Source: Merismopedia glauca CCAP 1448/3
GTDB lineage: Bacteria > Cyanobacteriota > Cyanobacteriia > Cyanobacteriales > CCAP-1448
Direction of reading: 5' to 3'
Assembly: GCF_003003775.1 (NCBI RefSeq)
Contig: NZ_PVWJ01000034.1
Location: forward strand, 1-42,752
DNA length: 42,752 bases
The notes beneath the pieces are model-generated. The model did no database searches. It saw nothing but the letters and a program-made list of their open reading frames with translations, and was not told the origin of the DNA. The position numbers and the translations under genes were made by a program. Positions within the stretch are counted from its first letter, which is position 1; each line of letters opens with the position of its first letter. Shown piece after piece: positions 9,766 through 16,863 of the stretch.

Positions 9766-10410
9766 TTACTTCACTTCTTGGAAACTGTTGATTACTTCTT
9801 CCATTTCTGAACGATTTTTAGAAAAGTCAGATTGGGATGTATAAGCAATAATTTGATGATAATTATTAGCTGTTTCTACAGTAGTGTGTAAGTAGCCTAT
9901 ATTGATGTTGTTAATTATGCCCAAAATTTCGTATTGAAGGGCAGGATTACCATTAACTGTGATACTTTTAGGACCAATTGTCTGAGCATTAGTAATGCTT
10001 TTGAGCAGAATTCCTCTAGTCAAGTCAGAATGTTTTGGTAAGTTAATATCTTGTCCAGCTTTTTGAAAATCAGCTTTGCTTTCACTTAAAACAATCAAAT
10101 ACATCTCCCGTGGAGCATTAGAAACTTCTAACTCAGCTTTATCGTTTAAACCTTGAGCTTTGCTCCAACCAGGGGGTAGATTGACTTGAATTTGACCATT
10201 AGGACTAACAAAAACATTATTACTACTGGGAGCAGTCGAAGCACTAGGTTCTGTGTACGGAGTAGAACTAGCAGTAGGAGTAACACTAGTTGAGGTAGTA
10301 GGACTTGGGGAAGAATCTTTTGCTAGTTCCCAAACTGGAATACAGCCTCCTAATGTCAATCCGACTAAGGTCAAACTTGGAAGTAACTTTTTGGTCATTA
10401 AGTAATTCAC
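9766..10410 (-). CDS. Lipoprotein with PsbP/DcrB-like C-terminal domain, copy 1
   Basis: A lipoprotein of about 214 residues. The signal peptide ends in the lipobox LTLGGC, then a Ser/Thr/Pro-rich linker of roughly 45 residues, then a globular domain (VFVSPNGQIQVNLPPGW ... MYLIVLSESKADF ... INSFQEVK). The domain resembles the PsbP/DcrB/Mog1 style (a short 'LPPGW' strand, a late 'E.V..SF' helix), which is inference. GTG 10408-10410 is chosen because GAGGAGG lies just before it and it aligns with the ATG of the paralogue (MNYL.TKKL); TTG 10425 and ATG 10398 are alternatives. It is about 294 bases downstream of its close paralogue, evidence of tandem duplication. No cysteine other than the lipobox one is visible. 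Role unknown. Confidence 0.78.
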   Translation of the reverse strand: MNYLMTKKLLPSLTLVGLTLGGCIPVWELAKDSSPSPTTSTSVTPTASSTPYTEPSASTAPSSNNVFVSPNGQIQVNLPPGWSKAQGLNDKAELEVSNAPREMYLIVLSESKADFQKAGQDINLPKHSDLTRGILLKSITNAQTIGPKSITVNGNPALQYEILGIINNINIGYLHTTVETANNYHQIIAYTSQSDFSKNRSEMEEVINSFQEVK

Positions 10411-10610
10411 CGATCTCCTCCTCAATTTTAACCTATTGCAAAAACTACCTCAGCTAATTTGTACCAAGTTGCTTTTAAGGTAATAGTTGGATTATCGACG
10501 ATCTTAACGCACTCTAGTGCGGTAATCTCCCAATTATAAGTATTATCTTTGATGGCAACTTGGTATTAACTGAATTTTAGATCCCTGGCTCAATCTAGAA
10601 ATTTACTGTA

Positions 10611-10694
10611 TATAGCAGTACGTCAAAAGGTGAGGACATACTTGGAGCCTGAAACGATTGATACCATCGGATTTTACTCCTGACTCCTGCTATA
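10611..10694. repeat. Dispersed repeat with 8-bp inverted ends, copy A
   Basis: TATAGCAG at 10611-10618 and CTGCTATA at 10687-10694 are perfect inverted ends. The interior (GGTGAGGACA..., CCTGAAACGATTGAT, ATTTTACTCCTGACTCCTG) reappears with changes at 30074-30157. It fills part of the gap between the two lipoprotein paralogues, so it is probably a small mobile or once-mobile repeat. Confidence 0.55.
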
Positions 10695-10703
10695 TCGATC
10701 CTA

Positions 10704-11396
10704 TTATTCAACTTCCTGGAAACTGTTAATAACTTCTTCTATCTCTGAGCGATTTTTAGCAAAGTCATCTTGAGAGGTGTAAGCCAGAATTTGATGATAA
10801 TTATCGTCTGTTTCTACAGTAGTGTGTAAGTAGACTACCTTGAGATTACTAGTCACCCCAGAAATTTCGTCTTGAAGAGCAGGATTACCATTAACTGTAA
10901 GACTTTTAGGCCCATTAGTCTGAGCATTCTTCAGACTTTTTAACAGAATTCCTTTAGTTATGTCAGAATGTTTTTGTAAGTTAACTTCTTGTCCAGCTTT
11001 TTCAAAGTCTTCCTTACTTTCGCTTAAAACAATCAGATACATATCTCGTGATGGGTTAGAAACTTGTAACTCAGCTTTAGCGTTTAAACCTGTTGCTTTA
11101 CTCCAGCCAGAAGGTAGATTTACCTGAATTTCACCATTCTCACTGACATAAGCATTACCGCTAGCAGGAGTTGTTGAAGTAGTAGCTTCTGTCGGTGGGG
11201 TAGTACTAGGAGTTGCTGAAGTACTAGTTTCCGTAGATGGGGTAGTACTAGGAGTAGAATTAGAAGCAACAGGGGTTGATGTAGTAGGAGCAGGTGAAGA
11301 GGTTTTTCCTGTTTCTCCAGATTGAGAGCATCCTCCCAGTGTCAATCCAATTAAAGCGAGAACGGCAATTAACTTTTTAGTCGTTAAGTAATTCAT
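10704..11396 (-). CDS. Lipoprotein with PsbP/DcrB-like C-terminal domain, copy 2
   Basis: Paralogue of 9766-10410, about 230 residues. Signal peptide with lipobox IGLTLGGC, then a longer low-complexity linker with near-repeats (TPSTTPSTETSTSATPSTTPP), then the same domain (AYVSENGEIQVNLPSGW, MYLIVLSESKEDF, YLHTTVETDDNYHQIL, INSFQEVE). The linker repeats differ in number from copy 1, typical of slippage. ATG 11394-11396 has GGAG upstream. The two domains share most residues, so the duplication looks recent. It would be anchored facing the periplasm or lumen. Function unknown; no catalytic motif is apparent. Confidence 0.8.
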   Translation of the reverse strand: MNYLTTKKLIAVLALIGLTLGGCSQSGETGKTSSPAPTTSTPVASNSTPSTTPSTETSTSATPSTTPPTEATTSTTPASGNAYVSENGEIQVNLPSGWSKATGLNAKAELQVSNPSRDMYLIVLSESKEDFEKAGQEVNLQKHSDITKGILLKSLKNAQTNGPKSLTVNGNPALQDEISGVTSNLKVVYLHTTVETDDNYHQILAYTSQDDFAKNRSEIEEVINSFQEVE

Positions 11397-11615
11397 TAAT
11401 TCACTCCTCAATGTTAGTGATGTCGCAAAGCAGTAGCTAAGGGACTTTTAAAACTTATCCGATCTTTCTATCGCTGTTTTTTGATTGTTGATTGCAGCAG
11501 TAGAAACATGGCAGGTTTATATGAATAGGGTTCCCAAAAACTAACACTAAACGATCGCTCTGATAGATCTTTCTAGTAGTACCACTGCTACCAGATAGTA
11601 TCTTTTGCGTTAAAT

Positions 11616-12206
11616 CTACTTGGTTTTGACTGGGATTAACTCTGTATTAACTTCGTTGAGTTGTCTGCGTTTTAACTTGACTGATTCAGCGCGGGGTAAC
11701 AGGTTGAATACTTCTCGCAAATTATCATCTATTTTTTCAAAAGGGATGACTCCCTTAGCATTCAATGTTACTTTGCCATCTCCATCTAAAATGATGGTTT
11801 GAGGTACTACACCTTGATAATAGTACCCAGGATTTTCTGGTGTTACCTTAACGCCAGGAATAATAGCATCCACATTATAGGTAATAAAAGTGAGTTCGTT
11901 AGCGTAAAAAGATTGGATTTGGGAGATTGTACTGGCAAAAGCTTTAGAATCTCGACTATCTTCTACATATAAAACTATAATTACAGGTTTATGGCGTTCT
12001 AAAGATTGCGTGATGTTGAATTTAGGATTGACTAAGGAACTGTTACCACCATATAGAGCAAATACATTACCATCAAAGCGATCGTCTGTGAGGCTAGCAT
12101 AAGCTGGGGGAATTCCCAACAGGAAAATACAGGTACAAATGGTTAATAATGCGACTAAAGCACGATTAATAAACCTTTGAGATACATCTACAAATAAGTT
12201 GGACAT
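11616..12206 (-). CDS. Thioredoxin-like thylakoid protein, photosystem I accumulation factor (Slr1796 type)
   Basis: About 196 residues from ATG 12204-12206 (MSNLFVDVSQRF); the frame extends 18 codons upstream with another Met. A hydrophobic segment (LVALLTICTCIFLLG) ending PPAYA is a signal or membrane anchor. The domain SLTDDRFDGNVFALYGGN, KPVIIVLYVEDSRDS, YYYQGVVPQTIILDGDGKV fits the thioredoxin-like family that supports PSI accumulation in Synechocystis (slr1796, established for that homologue). The place where a CxxC would stand reads SRDS, and there is no cysteine in the mature part, so thiol redox activity is unlikely. The region downstream, to 11412, holds no gene. The C-terminal 25 residues are basic. 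Confidence 0.72.
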   Translation of the reverse strand: MSNLFVDVSQRFINRALVALLTICTCIFLLGIPPAYASLTDDRFDGNVFALYGGNSSLVNPKFNITQSLERHKPVIIVLYVEDSRDSKAFASTISQIQSFYANELTFITYNVDAIIPGVKVTPENPGYYYQGVVPQTIILDGDGKVTLNAKGVIPFEKIDDNLREVFNLLPRAESVKLKRRQLNEVNTELIPVKTK

Positions 12207-12344
12207 TTTTAAATTTAGTCTTAGCATTGATTCAAATAAACTCGGAGCTAGCAATTTCACTTTAGTACAGAGTGGCGAACAGAATCAGTCAGTCAGTAGT
12301 TTCAGCTTAAATCCAATCGGGAAGAGAAAAAAAGTTGTTTTCTT

Positions 12345-12379
12345 CTTCCCTCTTCCTTCTTCCCTCTTCCTTCTTCCTT
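12345..12379. repeat. Heptanucleotide tandem repeat (CTTCCCT/CTTCCTT)x5
   Basis: Five 7-base units run up to two bases before the chlM stop codon: CTTCCCT, CTTCCTT, CTTCCCT, CTTCCTT, CTTCCTT. It is the longest pure copy of this class in the window and lies between chlM and the upstream start of the PSI factor gene. Confidence 0.85.
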
Positions 12380-12381
12380 AA

Positions 12382-13065
12382 CTAACGAGTCGCTTCCAAA
12401 AGACGGGAGAAATAAAAGCTGGTACGAATCATATCTTGACGTTGTACTTTAAAGCCGTTATCTGCCAAAATTCTGACTACATCTGCTTCCTTATGCAGGT
12501 AAGCGCGAGTTGCTTTACTCGCACCTGGAAAAAAGCTACCAACCTTTTTCAAAATCGATAAAGCTGGAGTATTAGGCGCGAAGCTGAGAATAATTCGATT
12601 TTCGGCTAAACTACACAGGTGGGAAATCATCTCTGCGGCTTTATCTTGGGGATAATGGATTAACACATCTAGACAAATCACACTGTGGTATTTACTACCT
12701 AAAGTTTCTAAATCTTGGACATTGAAAGTGACTTGAGAATCAGAACCTAATACCTCTTGCGCTCTTTCTTTAGCTTCTGATATCATTTTTTCAGAGATGT
12801 CGCTAGCGCTGACAGTAGCACCAGATGCAGCTAGGGGAATGCTTAAACTCCCAACTCCGCAACCTGCATCGCAAATCGAAATTTCTGAGAGATTACCATC
12901 ATCTTCTAACCAAGCAATGACCTTATCGACAGTTTGTTGATGTCCAGTGCGAATATCTAGCTGAACTTTATTAACCTCTCCATCTCCATAAATTCGCCGC
13001 CAACGGTCAAATCCAATGGAATTGAAATAGTCTTTAACTACAATTTTATCTTCTATCACGTTCAT
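12382..13065 (-). CDS. chlM: Magnesium protoporphyrin IX methyltransferase
   Basis: Methylates the C13 propionate of Mg-protoporphyrin IX in chlorophyll synthesis, using AdoMet. At 227 residues it is the usual length. The start KDYFNSIGFDRWRRIYG is characteristic, followed by the methyltransferase motif CDAGCGVGSLSIPLA, then SASDISEKMI, LDVLIHYPQDKA, and the C-terminal HKEADVVRILADNGF and YFSRLLEATR. ATG 13063-13065 is the only sensible start. The gene is divergent from the DUF1648 gene; 271 bases separate them and include a HIP1 site but no obvious binding motif. The stop lies almost on the heptamer repeat. Confidence 0.95.
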   Translation of the reverse strand: MNVIEDKIVVKDYFNSIGFDRWRRIYGDGEVNKVQLDIRTGHQQTVDKVIAWLEDDGNLSEISICDAGCGVGSLSIPLAASGATVSASDISEKMISEAKERAQEVLGSDSQVTFNVQDLETLGSKYHSVICLDVLIHYPQDKAAEMISHLCSLAENRIILSFAPNTPALSILKKVGSFFPGASKATRAYLHKEADVVRILADNGFKVQRQDMIRTSFYFSRLLEATR

Positions 13066-13336
13066 TGGTTCTTCTGGATCTGCAATTTATGGCAACCTTT
13101 AAAACTGTAGCAACAGATAGCCCTAACGGAAATAGTCTAGGTGGGTAATACCATATTTTTGGCTGAGAAGCAGGTATAGATTAACTTTTGCCAAAGGTTG
13201 GGGAAATTGGCGATCGCCGAGCAATATAAATTAAACTCATTTTAGAATTAATCTGGAAAATAAAGTATCTCATACACACTATGACTAAAAAAAGTTAAAC
13301 TAAATCTATAGTCTTAGTAACCGTGAGATAACTGCT

Positions 13337-13834
13337 ATGAGTCAGCGCCCTGTAATCGCGACTCGCCAGACTCTAATCGCTACAGCACTAGACCTAGTGG
13401 GAATTATTGGGTTAATAGTAAGTTTAGTCATTGCTGTATCGGCTTGGTCGGGATTACCAGATATTATTCCAGTTCATTTTGGGTTGGATGGACGACCTAA
13501 TGGCTGGGGAAATAAATCAATCTTCTGGATGTTTCCGTTCCTAAATATAGTTGTTTTTTTGAGTTTTACTGTTCTCAGACGTTATCCTCATACTTTTAAC
13601 TATCCAGTTAAAATAACACCCCAAAATGCAGAGTTTCAATATCAGATAGCTATCGATCTATTGAATTGGTTAAAAACTGAGTTTGTCTGGCTGTTTGTAT
13701 ATATAGAAGGGGAAATTATTCGCTCATCTAAGTTGAACAATTCTTCGTTAAACATAGAATGGTTGCTAGTATTTTTATGCTTCATATTTGTGACAGTCGG
13801 TGTTTACTTATATCAAGCTTCACGGGCACGTTAA
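13337..13834 (+). CDS. DUF1648 domain membrane protein
   Basis: A 165-residue protein with about three hydrophobic segments (IIGLIVSLVIAV near 22-38, IFWMFPFLNIVVFLSF near 64-80, and LLVFLCFIFVTVGVYLY at the end). Between the first two lies LPDIIPVHFGLDGRPNGWGNK, the DUF1648 signature found also in the SdpI immunity protein family. The known members are membrane proteins of unclear role. There is no neighbouring SdpC-like toxin. The ferredoxin/metallo-beta-lactamase gene begins 28 bases after its stop, so they are likely one operon. Confidence 0.8.
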   Translation: MSQRPVIATRQTLIATALDLVGIIGLIVSLVIAVSAWSGLPDIIPVHFGLDGRPNGWGNKSIFWMFPFLNIVVFLSFTVLRRYPHTFNYPVKITPQNAEFQYQIAIDLLNWLKTEFVWLFVYIEGEIIRSSKLNNSSLNIEWLLVFLCFIFVTVGVYLYQASRAR

Positions 13835-13862
13835 TTCATTTAAAATAAAGGCAATTTTTGAA

Positions 13863-14735
13863 ATGGCTCACCTCGATCAAAAACGCTCAGAAAACATAAC
13901 TGGTGACTTTTATGTAGACTCTACTTGTATCGATTGCGATACTTGTAGATGGGTAGCACCTCAAGTATTTTCTAGAATGGGAGAACAATCAGCAGTTTAT
14001 CATCAACCGGAAACAGATACAGAAAGGTTAACTGCATTGCAAGCCTTATTATCTTGTCCCACAGCTTCGATTGGAACTGTAGATAAACCCAAAGATATTA
14101 AATTGGCTCAATCAAGCTTGCCGATTTTATTAGAAGATAACGTTTATTATTGCGGTTATCATTCCGAAAAATCTTTTGGTGGTGCAAGTTATTTAATTGT
14201 TCGTCCCGAAGGAAACGTGTTAGTTGATTCGCCTAGATTTACCCCATCAATTGTCAAACAAATAGAAGCTTTGGGTGGACTAAAATATATGTATCTTACT
14301 CATAGAGACGATGTAGCAGATCATCGAAAATATCGAGAACATTTTGGATGTGATCGCATCTTACATCAAGACGATATCTCTAACGATACCATTGATGTCG
14401 AAATTCAACTTTCGGGAACCGAACCAATTCAATTAGATTGGGATTTATTAATTATTCCAGTGCCAGGTCATAGTAAAGGTCATACTGTATTACTATCGCA
14501 AAACAAATTCTTATTTGCTGGAGATCATTTAGCTTGGTCAGATTCGCTACAACAACTAATCGCCTTCCGCAGATATTGTTGGTATTCTTGGACAGAATTA
14601 GTCAAATCGATGCATCATTTAGCTACCTATTCTTTTGAATGGGTACTGCCAGGACACGGACGCAGATATCATGCTGATAGAAAAACGATGCAACAAAAAA
14701 TACAAGAATGTTTAGCCTGGATGGAAGCGAATTAA
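13863..14735 (+). CDS. Ferredoxin domain fused to metallo-beta-lactamase fold hydrolase
   Basis: A 290-residue protein with an N-terminal single [4Fe-4S] ferredoxin module (cysteines C22, C25, C28 and C65 in CIDCDTC and SCPTA) joined to a metallo-beta-lactamase fold domain. The hydrolase motifs are THRDDVADH at 146-154 in place of the usual THxHxDH, PVPGHSKGHT, LFAGDHL and LPGHG. So most metal ligands are present but the first motif is altered. Similar proteins occur in cyanobacteria and plastids; the substrate is not known to me. ATG 13863 is chosen because MAHLDQKRSENITG has the typical beginning; the frame runs further upstream through the preceding stop region. Likely co-transcribed with the DUF1648 gene. 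Confidence 0.8.
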   Translation: MAHLDQKRSENITGDFYVDSTCIDCDTCRWVAPQVFSRMGEQSAVYHQPETDTERLTALQALLSCPTASIGTVDKPKDIKLAQSSLPILLEDNVYYCGYHSEKSFGGASYLIVRPEGNVLVDSPRFTPSIVKQIEALGGLKYMYLTHRDDVADHRKYREHFGCDRILHQDDISNDTIDVEIQLSGTEPIQLDWDLLIIPVPGHSKGHTVLLSQNKFLFAGDHLAWSDSLQQLIAFRRYCWYSWTELVKSMHHLATYSFEWVLPGHGRRYHADRKTMQQKIQECLAWMEAN

Positions 14736-14744
14736 TTAATCAAA

Positions 14745-14863
14745 TGGCGATTAAAATCGCAGCTATACAATCGAAACCTGCGTAGGCAGGTTCAATCAGC
14801 CTCTAGTTTAAACTAGTCCGCGCAGGCGGACGAAAGTTTGTGTTGATGCGGTTTCAACCGCCA
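14745..14863. repeat. Multi-hairpin dispersed repeat with inverted ends
   Basis: The ends TGGCGATTAAAATCGC (14745-14760) and GCGGTTTCAACCGCCA (14848-14863) are inverted copies with three transitions, and each is itself nearly palindromic. Between them lie GAACCTGC-like AACCTGCGTAGGCAGGTT (14775-14792), TAGTTTAAACTAG (14804-14816) and TCCGCGCAGGCGGA (14817-14830). This string of hairpins is a repeat type common in cyanobacterial genomes. It sits upstream of petJ. Confidence 0.7.
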
Positions 14864-14869
14864 AAGTAT

Positions 14870-14919
14870 GACAGCCTGTCTTTTGACAGCGATCGCCCTC
14901 TTCATCTACATCCTATAAA
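14870..14919 (+). promoter_or_regulatory. petJ upstream region: TTGACA box and small palindrome (candidate)
   Basis: GACAGCCTGTC at 14870-14880 is a 5-bp palindrome around one base. TTGACA at 14883-14888 is a perfect -35 hexamer. TATAAA at 14914-14919 is too far for a standard -10, and CTACAT at 14906 has the right 17-base spacing but poor match. One of these may be bound by PetR, but I cannot recognise a PetR box with confidence. Confidence 0.25.
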
Positions 14920-14951
14920 AGTTATGTGCTGTGCTAAAGAGAGGAGAATCG

Positions 14952-15284
14952 GTGAAAAAGTTACTATGGACAGCAGTCATCCTGATGACTACAATGATAT
15001 TTGGCTTGGCTCAACCAGTGTTAGCCGCAGATTTAGATAATGGTGGTAAATTATTCGCTAATAACTGCGCTGCCTGTCATGCTGGTGGTAAAAATGTAGT
15101 TAACCCTCAAAAAACTCTCCAAAAAGCAGATTTAGAGAAGTGGGAAATGTACGATGCTGGTAAAATTACTACCCAAGTAACCAATGGAAAAGGCGCAATG
15201 CCCAGCTTCAAAGGACGTTTATCAGATGCAGATATTGCTGATGTAGCTGCTTACGTTTTAGCCCAAGCAGACAAAGGTTGGTAA
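14952..15284 (+). CDS. petJ: Cytochrome c6
   Basis: Soluble lumenal haem protein that carries electrons from cytochrome b6f to photosystem I, replacing plastocyanin when copper is short. The 110-residue precursor has a signal peptide (KKLLWTAVILMTTMIFGLAQPVLA) and a mature part of about 85 residues starting near ADLDNGG. Haem site CAACH at 39-43; the axial Met83 lies in KGAMPSF; the C-terminus is AYVLAQADKGW, typical for c6. Start is GTG 14952-14954 with GAGGAG 6 bases upstream; a GTG at 14931 is less likely. The PetR/PetP regulatory pair is encoded just downstream. Confidence 0.95.
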   Translation: MKKLLWTAVILMTTMIFGLAQPVLAADLDNGGKLFANNCAACHAGGKNVVNPQKTLQKADLEKWEMYDAGKITTQVTNGKGAMPSFKGRLSDADIADVAAYVLAQADKGW

Positions 15285-15322
15285 AAAGGCTAGTAAGTTG
15301 TTCCGCATCTAAAGTTGATAAC

Positions 15323-15347
15323 TGGGGCAGGCAAGATGCCTACCCCA
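15323..15347 (+). terminator. Hairpin between petJ and petR
   Basis: TGGGGCAGGCA at 15323-15333 pairs with TGCCTACCCCA at 15337-15347 (one mismatch) around a three-base loop. No T-run follows, so it could be a processing or attenuation site or a copy of a dispersed repeat rather than a true terminator. Confidence 0.4.
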
Positions 15348-15396
15348 CAAGAGTTTCAATCAATTTAAATTTCAAGACTAGATGCGTTTTAGCTTA

Positions 15397-15430
15397 GTAC
15401 TTCGGGCTTTGCTCAGTGCTACGCCTCTAC
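15397..15430. repeat. GTAGAGACGTAGC-family repeat, copy 1 (minus orientation)
   Basis: Reverse complement reads GTAGAGGCGTAGCACTGAGC followed by AAAGCCCGAAGTAC. Relatives are at 24160-24195, 30161-30197 and 39078-39108. Confidence 0.6.
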
Positions 15431-15460
15431 AAGTGAACTTTAGCTATTAGCCCATAACTT

Positions 15461-15486
15461 GACTTCTGACTTCTGACTTCTGACTT
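15461..15486. repeat. Heptanucleotide tandem repeat (GACTTCT)x3.7
   Basis: Three full GACTTCT units plus GACTT. It ends six bases before the petR start, so it forms the petR leader and may affect translation start spacing. Confidence 0.8.
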
Positions 15487-15492
15487 ACTAAA

Positions 15493-15915
15493 ATGGCTCC
15501 ATTGCCTCGATATCGTCCCAAACAAATTTCCCTAGGTCCATTAGAAGCAGAAATCTTAGAGATTATCTGGGAAATACGAGTAGCTACGGTTAAAGACATA
15601 CACGATCGCATATTAGCCGATCCAGATCGAGAATTGGCATATGCCTCAGTCACAACAGTGTTACGCCGCTTGACTCAGAAAGGGTGGTTAACTTGTAATA
15701 AAAATAACCGCGCGTTCTATTGGGAACCGTTATTATCGAAGTCAGAAGCCCAAGCCATTCAAGCTTACGAGCAGTTACACAAATTCCTGGCAATTAGTAA
15801 CCCAGATATAGTAGCTGCCTTCGCCGATAGTCTTGACACTGCTAGCCTCCAACAAATAGCAGCGATCGCCTCCAAAATTGAAGCAGTACGTCGCCAACGT
15901 GAGGAGCAAAAGTAA
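15493..15915 (+). CDS. petR: BlaI/CopY-type transcriptional regulator PetR
   Basis: A 140-residue protein with an N-terminal winged helix (LGPLEAEILEIIWEIRVATVKDI, then SVTTVLRRLTQKGWL) and a dimerising helical C-terminus. This is the Penicillinase-repressor family. In Synechocystis the homologous PetR (partnered with PetP) represses petJ and activates petE according to copper (established there). The gene follows petJ by 208 bases and overlaps petP by one base (TAATG), which supports the same role here. ATG 15493 is preceded by the heptamer repeat and has no strong Shine-Dalgarno. No petE gene is in this window. Confidence 0.85.
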   Translation: MAPLPRYRPKQISLGPLEAEILEIIWEIRVATVKDIHDRILADPDRELAYASVTTVLRRLTQKGWLTCNKNNRAFYWEPLLSKSEAQAIQAYEQLHKFLAISNPDIVAAFADSLDTASLQQIAAIASKIEAVRRQREEQK

Positions 15916-16766
15916 TGCATTTATTAATGCTACTCATGGCTATTTTAATAGCTTGCCAGATCAGAGTTGCAGTGTCAAAAGATCTGGGCAATTGGTCAAG
16001 TAAATGGCCGCGATCGCTGTTTTCTTTCATTTTTCCGCCACTACTGCTGTTGATGACTGCCCTAGCTGTACTTTGCATGGGTACTAATGGTACAATGCTA
16101 GGGTTTGAAGGTAGTAAAATTGGCTATACTTTTGCCTTGGGGTTATGGCTTTGGGCACTATACTCTTTGGTAAGGCTGGCATATCAAGGAAAGATGGCTT
16201 GCCTAGAGTTACGCAATTATTCTCAAGCTACCATATGCGATCGCCCCGCCCACATCATCAACACCGATTTTCCCTACAGCGCTCAAATCGGCTTTTGGCA
16301 ACCTCAATTAGTAGTTAGTACTGGATTACTTAAAACTCTCGATTCAGAGCATATAGAGGCAGTTCTAGCCCACGAAGAGGTACATAAAAACGAGCATCAT
16401 ACCTTTTGGTTTTTCTGGTTAGGCTGGTTACGCACCATCACAGCTTGGCTACCCCATACAGAAGCATTATGGCAAGAACTGCTTTTCTGGCGAGAACTCA
16501 GGGCTGATGAACAAGCTGCTCAAAAAGTAGATCCATTACTTTTAGCAGAAGCTTTAATTACAGTAGCTCAAACTACAGTCAAAAACACCACTATAATTGA
16601 GACATCTTTTAGCTGTAGCTTCGCCAGTCAACGTCTATCAGAAAGAATTGAAGCTTTATTATCTCCATCCAATCAACCTACTAAAGTTAACTCATCTAAG
16701 TGGTTCAATTGGCTGTGGATACTGTTAGTATTTCTCCCTTGGGTAACAGTTCCCTTTCATTCTTAA
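15915..16766 (+). CDS. petP: M56-family membrane metalloprotease PetP (BlaR-like)
   Basis: A 283-residue membrane protein. TM helices lie near 1-20, 35-57, 70-92, and at the C-terminus (FNWLWILLVFLPWVTV). The zinc protease motif HEEVH is at 153-157, followed by KNEHHTFWF and the third ligand Glu in WRELRADEQAA. It lacks the large sensor domain of MecR1/BlaR1. In Synechocystis PetP cleaves PetR depending on copper. The start ATG shares its A with the petR stop, so translation is probably coupled. Together with petR and petJ it forms a compact regulatory cluster. Confidence 0.85.
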   Translation: MHLLMLLMAILIACQIRVAVSKDLGNWSSKWPRSLFSFIFPPLLLLMTALAVLCMGTNGTMLGFEGSKIGYTFALGLWLWALYSLVRLAYQGKMACLELRNYSQATICDRPAHIINTDFPYSAQIGFWQPQLVVSTGLLKTLDSEHIEAVLAHEEVHKNEHHTFWFFWLGWLRTITAWLPHTEALWQELLFWRELRADEQAAQKVDPLLLAEALITVAQTTVKNTTIIETSFSCSFASQRLSERIEALLSPSNQPTKVNSSKWFNWLWILLVFLPWVTVPFHS

Positions 16767-16863
16767 GTTGTTTGATTTTTTTGATCTGACCTTTTCCTAA
16801 ACAGGCTCAAAAATCTGAGCTATCTTGGAAGATAAACCCACTGCATAGAAAATTGGTGGTGCG

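Noticed and set aside
12199-12381. 60-codon plus-strand frame
   Set aside because: Its end is coded by the CTTCCTT heptamer tract ([13 protein letters not shown]), a repeat artefact.
13337-13834. DUF1648 protein considered as an SdpI-type immunity gene
   Set aside because: No SdpA/B/C-like toxin gene or small exported peptide gene is nearby; the next gene is a metabolic-looking fusion.
15447-15653. 68-codon minus-strand frame opposite petR
   Set aside because: Contains the translated GACTTCT tract and lies opposite the conserved winged-helix part of petR.
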